From NCBI GenBank assembly GCA_027343725.1, contig DAHWKH010000182.1, positions 1-9,511 of the forward strand: 9,511 nucleotides of DNA, written 5' to 3'. Shown here one piece after another: positions 7,937-9,511 of this stretch. The stretch is from Acidiferrobacteraceae bacterium (GTDB taxonomy: Bacteria; Pseudomonadota; Gammaproteobacteria; Acidiferrobacterales; Acidiferrobacteraceae). The stretch's first letter is position 1, and each line of letters opens with the position of its first letter. The translations under genes and the position numbers were made by a program. The notes under the pieces were generated by a model that saw only the letters and a list, made by a program, of their open reading frames with translations, did not search any database and was not told the origin of the DNA.

Positions 7937-8553
7937 GTCAGCACCTCCTCGATGAGTCGTTCCATCTCGTCCCTGGCCACCGCCGCCTGCTTGCCCATGT
8001 GATACACGCTCAAGCCCTCGACGGCCGCGCTGCGGTAAATCGCGCGGCGACCGATCCGGGTCGCCAACACCGGCAAGCCCATCGCGGCGATCGCCGATTG
8101 CGAGGCCCGCGACAAGGCGCTGGTCGCCTCGACTTGGTTCAGAACAAAATACGCCCGTAGCCCCAGGCCCCGGTCCTGCCAATCCCGCAGGAGTTCGGCG
8201 CTGCGCCGGCTGGCCCACAGATCGAGAGGCGAGGGCAACACCGGCAGCAGCACGATGTCCGCCTGTCCGAGAATCGCCTGAATCGCCTCGCCTTCCAGGC
8301 GCGGCGGGCAATCGTAGACCCGATAGCGATGATCCTTGGACTCGCCCGCCTGAAACGCCGTCCAGTCACAGAACTCGAGCGCGTAATCGCCGGTATCGGC
8401 CCAATCGGCCCAATCCCCGAGACTCCCCTGGGGATCGGCGTCCACAAGCAACGTTGCGCCCCGGCGAGCGAGCCCCATGGCCAGATTCCAGGCGAGAGTC
8501 GTCTTGCCGCAGCCCCCCTTGCCGTTGTACAACGCGATGCGCAGAGCGGCCAT
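7933..8553 (-). CDS. mcdA: McdA, ParA-family ATPase that positions carboxysomes
   Basis: A 206-residue ParA/MinD-type ATPase. McdA coats the nucleoid as an ATP dimer, and McdB on carboxysomes releases it, which spaces the carboxysomes. The sequence shows a deviant Walker A motif, NGKGGCGKTT, with signature Lys12 and P-loop Lys17; switch I LLVDADPQGS with Asp38 and Asp40; and Walker B YDCPP (80-84) followed by the usual LLPVLPSPLDLWA segment. The C-terminal half holds basic residues (RIGRRAIYR, about 167-175) that in relatives help DNA binding. The length is typical of the small orphan ParA class without an N-terminal helix-turn-helix, so a plasmid ParA is unlikely. The ATG at 8553 lies 7 bases after the acRAF stop, behind a weak GGGCG site. 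The gene's end overlaps mcdB. The carboxysome context makes McdA the specific call. Confidence 0.92.
   Translation of the reverse strand: MAALRIALYNGKGGCGKTTLAWNLAMGLARRGATLLVDADPQGSLGDWADWADTGDYALEFCDWTAFQAGESKDHRYRVYDCPPRLEGEAIQAILGQADIVLLPVLPSPLDLWASRRSAELLRDWQDRGLGLRAYFVLNQVEATSALSRASQSAIAAMGLPVLATRIGRRAIYRSAAVEGLSVYHMGKQAAVARDEMERLIEEVLT
7943..7949 (-). promoter_or_regulatory. Strong ribosome binding site of mcdB
   Basis: AGGAGGT on the minus strand, 6 bases before the mcdB ATG at 7936 and inside the last codons of mcdA. It is the strongest Shine-Dalgarno match noticed in the window. It decides the short 63-residue start and suggests that McdB may be translated more than McdA. Confidence 0.85.
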
Positions 8554-8560
8554 AAGCGCC

Positions 8561-8836
8561 CTAGCCCCGCGTGCTACGCGCGCAGTCGTCGACGTTCACG
8601 GCAAAATCCCGCAGCGTTGCGGCCGCGTCCCCGCCCTCGAACAGGATGGTCACGACCACGTGCGAGCGCGCGAAATTCAGGTTCGGGTAGTAGCCGCAAG
8701 CGGCCGACAATTCCGCGAGACCGTCGAGGAACCGGCGGGTCTCGGCGTAATCGGCAAAATCGAAGCGCTTGACCCAGGCCAACGGCCGCTTCTGTTGTTC
8801 CCAGCCCTCCGGAACCGAAACGTCGGCATTCTCCAT
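8561..8836 (-). CDS. acRAF: acRAF, pterin-carbinolamine-dehydratase-like Rubisco assembly factor
   Basis: A 91-residue protein of the PCD fold. The alpha-carboxysome member, acRAF, is a Rubisco assembly chaperone rather than an enzyme. Visible PCD framework: a helix with TRRFLDGLAELSAACGYYP (about 34-52), then an NLNF...SHVVVTILFEGG strand pair (53-70) and a final helix. The catalytic His-His-Pro signature of true PCD enzymes is replaced by Tyr-Tyr-Pro, which argues for a non-enzymatic role. I chose the ATG at 8836 because it comes 11 bases after the stop of the ferritin-like gene, behind a GAGGGGG ribosome site. An upstream start at 8875 would overlap that gene and add an Arg-rich tail unlike the family. 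It is followed 7 bases later by mcdA, the usual order next to carboxysome shell genes. Confidence 0.88.
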   Translation of the reverse strand: MENADVSVPEGWEQQKRPLAWVKRFDFADYAETRRFLDGLAELSAACGYYPNLNFARSHVVVTILFEGGDAAATLRDFAVNVDDCARSTRG

Positions 8837-8847
8837 GTCGAGCCCCC

Positions 8848-9288
8848 TCACGCGCGCCCTTCGAGAGCGGCACATTGCTCCTGCAAATGCCGCAGATGGT
8901 CCTCCTCCTCGCCCCGCAAGCGGGCAAAAAGCGCGGCCGCTTCGGGGTCACGGAGCCGCAGCGCGAAGGCCTCGGCCTCGGCATACAGATCCACCGCGGC
9001 CCGCTCGAGAAGCGTGTCGTGGCTGACCATCTCCAGCAAATCGCGCCCCGGGCGCGGCGGCCGCAGATGTCCACCAGTGGGTGCGATCCCCATCAGCAGC
9101 AAGCGCTGACTCAAGAGATCGGCATGGCCCAGCTCTTCGCGCGACTCCTTGTGAAAATTCTCCGCCCAGTCCTCCAAGCCCCACAGCGTGCACAGGCTCG
9201 CCTGCGTCAGGTACTGCTGCACGGCGCCGTACTCGTGATTCAGGGCCTGGCTCAGAAAACCGATGATGCGCGGGTGATTTCGCATCAT
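8848..9288 (-). CDS. Bacterioferritin-like di-iron protein of the carboxysome cluster
   Basis: A 146-residue four-helix protein of the ferritin/bacterioferritin family. Counting from the second Met (9285), the di-iron ligands fall exactly at the bacterioferritin numbers: Glu18 (NHEYGA), Glu51 and His54 (EELGHAD), Glu94 (LLERAA), Glu127 and His130 (EEEDH). The haem-ligating Met52 of bacterioferritin is Leu here, so haem is probably not bound. The C-terminal helix is shorter than in the roughly 158-residue bacterioferritins. Similar genes sit after the shell genes in many alpha-carboxysome operons; their role (iron storage, oxidative protection) is not established. Two adjacent ATGs (9288, 9285) follow a TGAGG ribosome site that includes the shell gene's stop. 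A longer frame back to 9435 merely overlaps csoS1. It could be called rubrerythrin-like, but no rubredoxin domain is present. Confidence 0.88.
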   Translation of the reverse strand: MMRNHPRIIGFLSQALNHEYGAVQQYLTQASLCTLWGLEDWAENFHKESREELGHADLLSQRLLLMGIAPTGGHLRPPRPGRDLLEMVSHDTLLERAAVDLYAEAEAFALRLRDPEAAALFARLRGEEEDHLRHLQEQCAALEGRA

Positions 9289-9298
9289 GACGGATGCC

Positions 9299-9511
9299 TC
9301 AGCTCCGGGTCCGGGTGACGTCCCCGTCCCGTCCGCCGCCACCGCTGTCGGGGCGAACCGGCAGGATGTGCTCCACCTCGGAGTGGACGCGCGCGATGAT
9401 GTGGGCGGCAACCAAACCGTCCCCCACACGCTCACAGGCGTCGGCCCCGGCGCGCACCGCCGCGTTCACGGCACCCGTTTCACCGCGCACCAACACCGTC
9501 ACATAGCCGCC
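9299..9511 (-). CDS. csoS1: CsoS1-family carboxysome shell protein (BMC domain), N-terminus outside window
   Basis: The last 70 residues of a bacterial-microcompartment shell protein, which tiles as hexamers to form the facets of the alpha-carboxysome and passes bicarbonate and RuBP through its central pore. The visible part begins GGYVTVLVRGETGAV and continues through ACERVGDGLVAAHII and VHSEVEHILP, essentially the known CsoS1A/B/C sequence; about 40 N-terminal residues lie beyond the right edge. After the BMC core there is a Gly/Asp/Arg-rich tail of about 18 residues. CsoS1B-type proteins carry such an extension while CsoS1A and CsoS1C end sooner, so this is probably the csoS1B-like paralogue. 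It ends 10 bases before the ferritin-like gene, so the two are probably cotranscribed. Confidence 0.95.
   Translation of the reverse strand, partial: GGYVTVLVRGETGAVNAAVRAGADACERVGDGLVAAHIIARVHSEVEHILPVRPDSGGGGRDGDVTRTRS

Noticed and set aside
7937..8311. A 188-residue version of McdB
   Set aside because: The N-terminal 125 residues are a frame-shifted reading of mcdA; the strong ribosome site marks the short start.
7933..8553. Plasmid or chromosome partition ParA
   Set aside because: No ParB or parS nearby, and the gene lies between acRAF and an McdB-like gene in a carboxysome operon.
8837..8875. Upstream start for acRAF giving a 104-residue protein
   Set aside because: It would overlap the ferritin-like gene and add an Arg-rich segment foreign to the family, whereas the ATG at 8836 has a good ribosome site.
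9289..9435. Extended N-terminus of the ferritin-like protein
   Set aside because: The extra 49 residues are an out-of-frame reading of the csoS1 gene; ligand numbering fits the 9288/9285 starts.

Overview
The window is a segment of a carbon-concentrating (alpha-carboxysome) gene cluster from a GC-rich proteobacterial autotroph. The gene set (CsoS1-type shell protein, acRAF, McdA/McdB, CbbO, DabB/DabA) is the one known from sulfur-oxidising chemolithoautotrophs such as Halothiobacillus and from some purple sulfur bacteria. I infer a gamma- or betaproteobacterium but cannot name the genus from sequence alone.

All genes lie on the minus strand and read from right to left. From the right edge: the C-terminal 70 residues of a CsoS1-family shell protein; a ferritin-like protein carrying the bacterioferritin di-iron ligands but not the haem methionine; the pterin-dehydratase-like Rubisco chaperone acRAF; the carboxysome-positioning ATPase McdA (ParA family); its small disordered partner McdB; the large Rubisco-activase component CbbO with a VWA domain; the NuoL-like inorganic-carbon transporter subunit DabB; a 254-residue membrane protein resembling the C-terminal half of NuoM; and the first 955 residues of DabA, which runs off the left edge.

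Genes are separated by at most about 55 bases, with two ATGA stop/start overlaps (mcdA/mcdB and membrane protein/dabA) and a 1-base gap (dabB/membrane protein). There is no visible promoter or terminator, so the whole window looks like the interior of one long transcript. Functionally it joins shell and cargo (CsoS1, ferritin-like protein), Rubisco folding (acRAF) and reactivation (CbbO), carboxysome segregation (McdAB) and energy-coupled uptake of CO2 as cytosolic bicarbonate (DabAB).

Most worth a second look: CbbQ, the AAA+ partner of CbbO, is absent from the space between mcdB and cbbO and from the rest of the window; an orphan NuoM-like half sits between dabB and dabA; DabB has substitutions at two positions that are normally charged key residues in complex I-type antiporters; the ferritin-like protein appears haem-less; and a short coding-like stretch in another frame fills the mcdB-cbbO gap and ends in an ATGA overlap with the preferred cbbO start. 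No RNA genes, mobile elements, CRISPR arrays or long repeats were seen.
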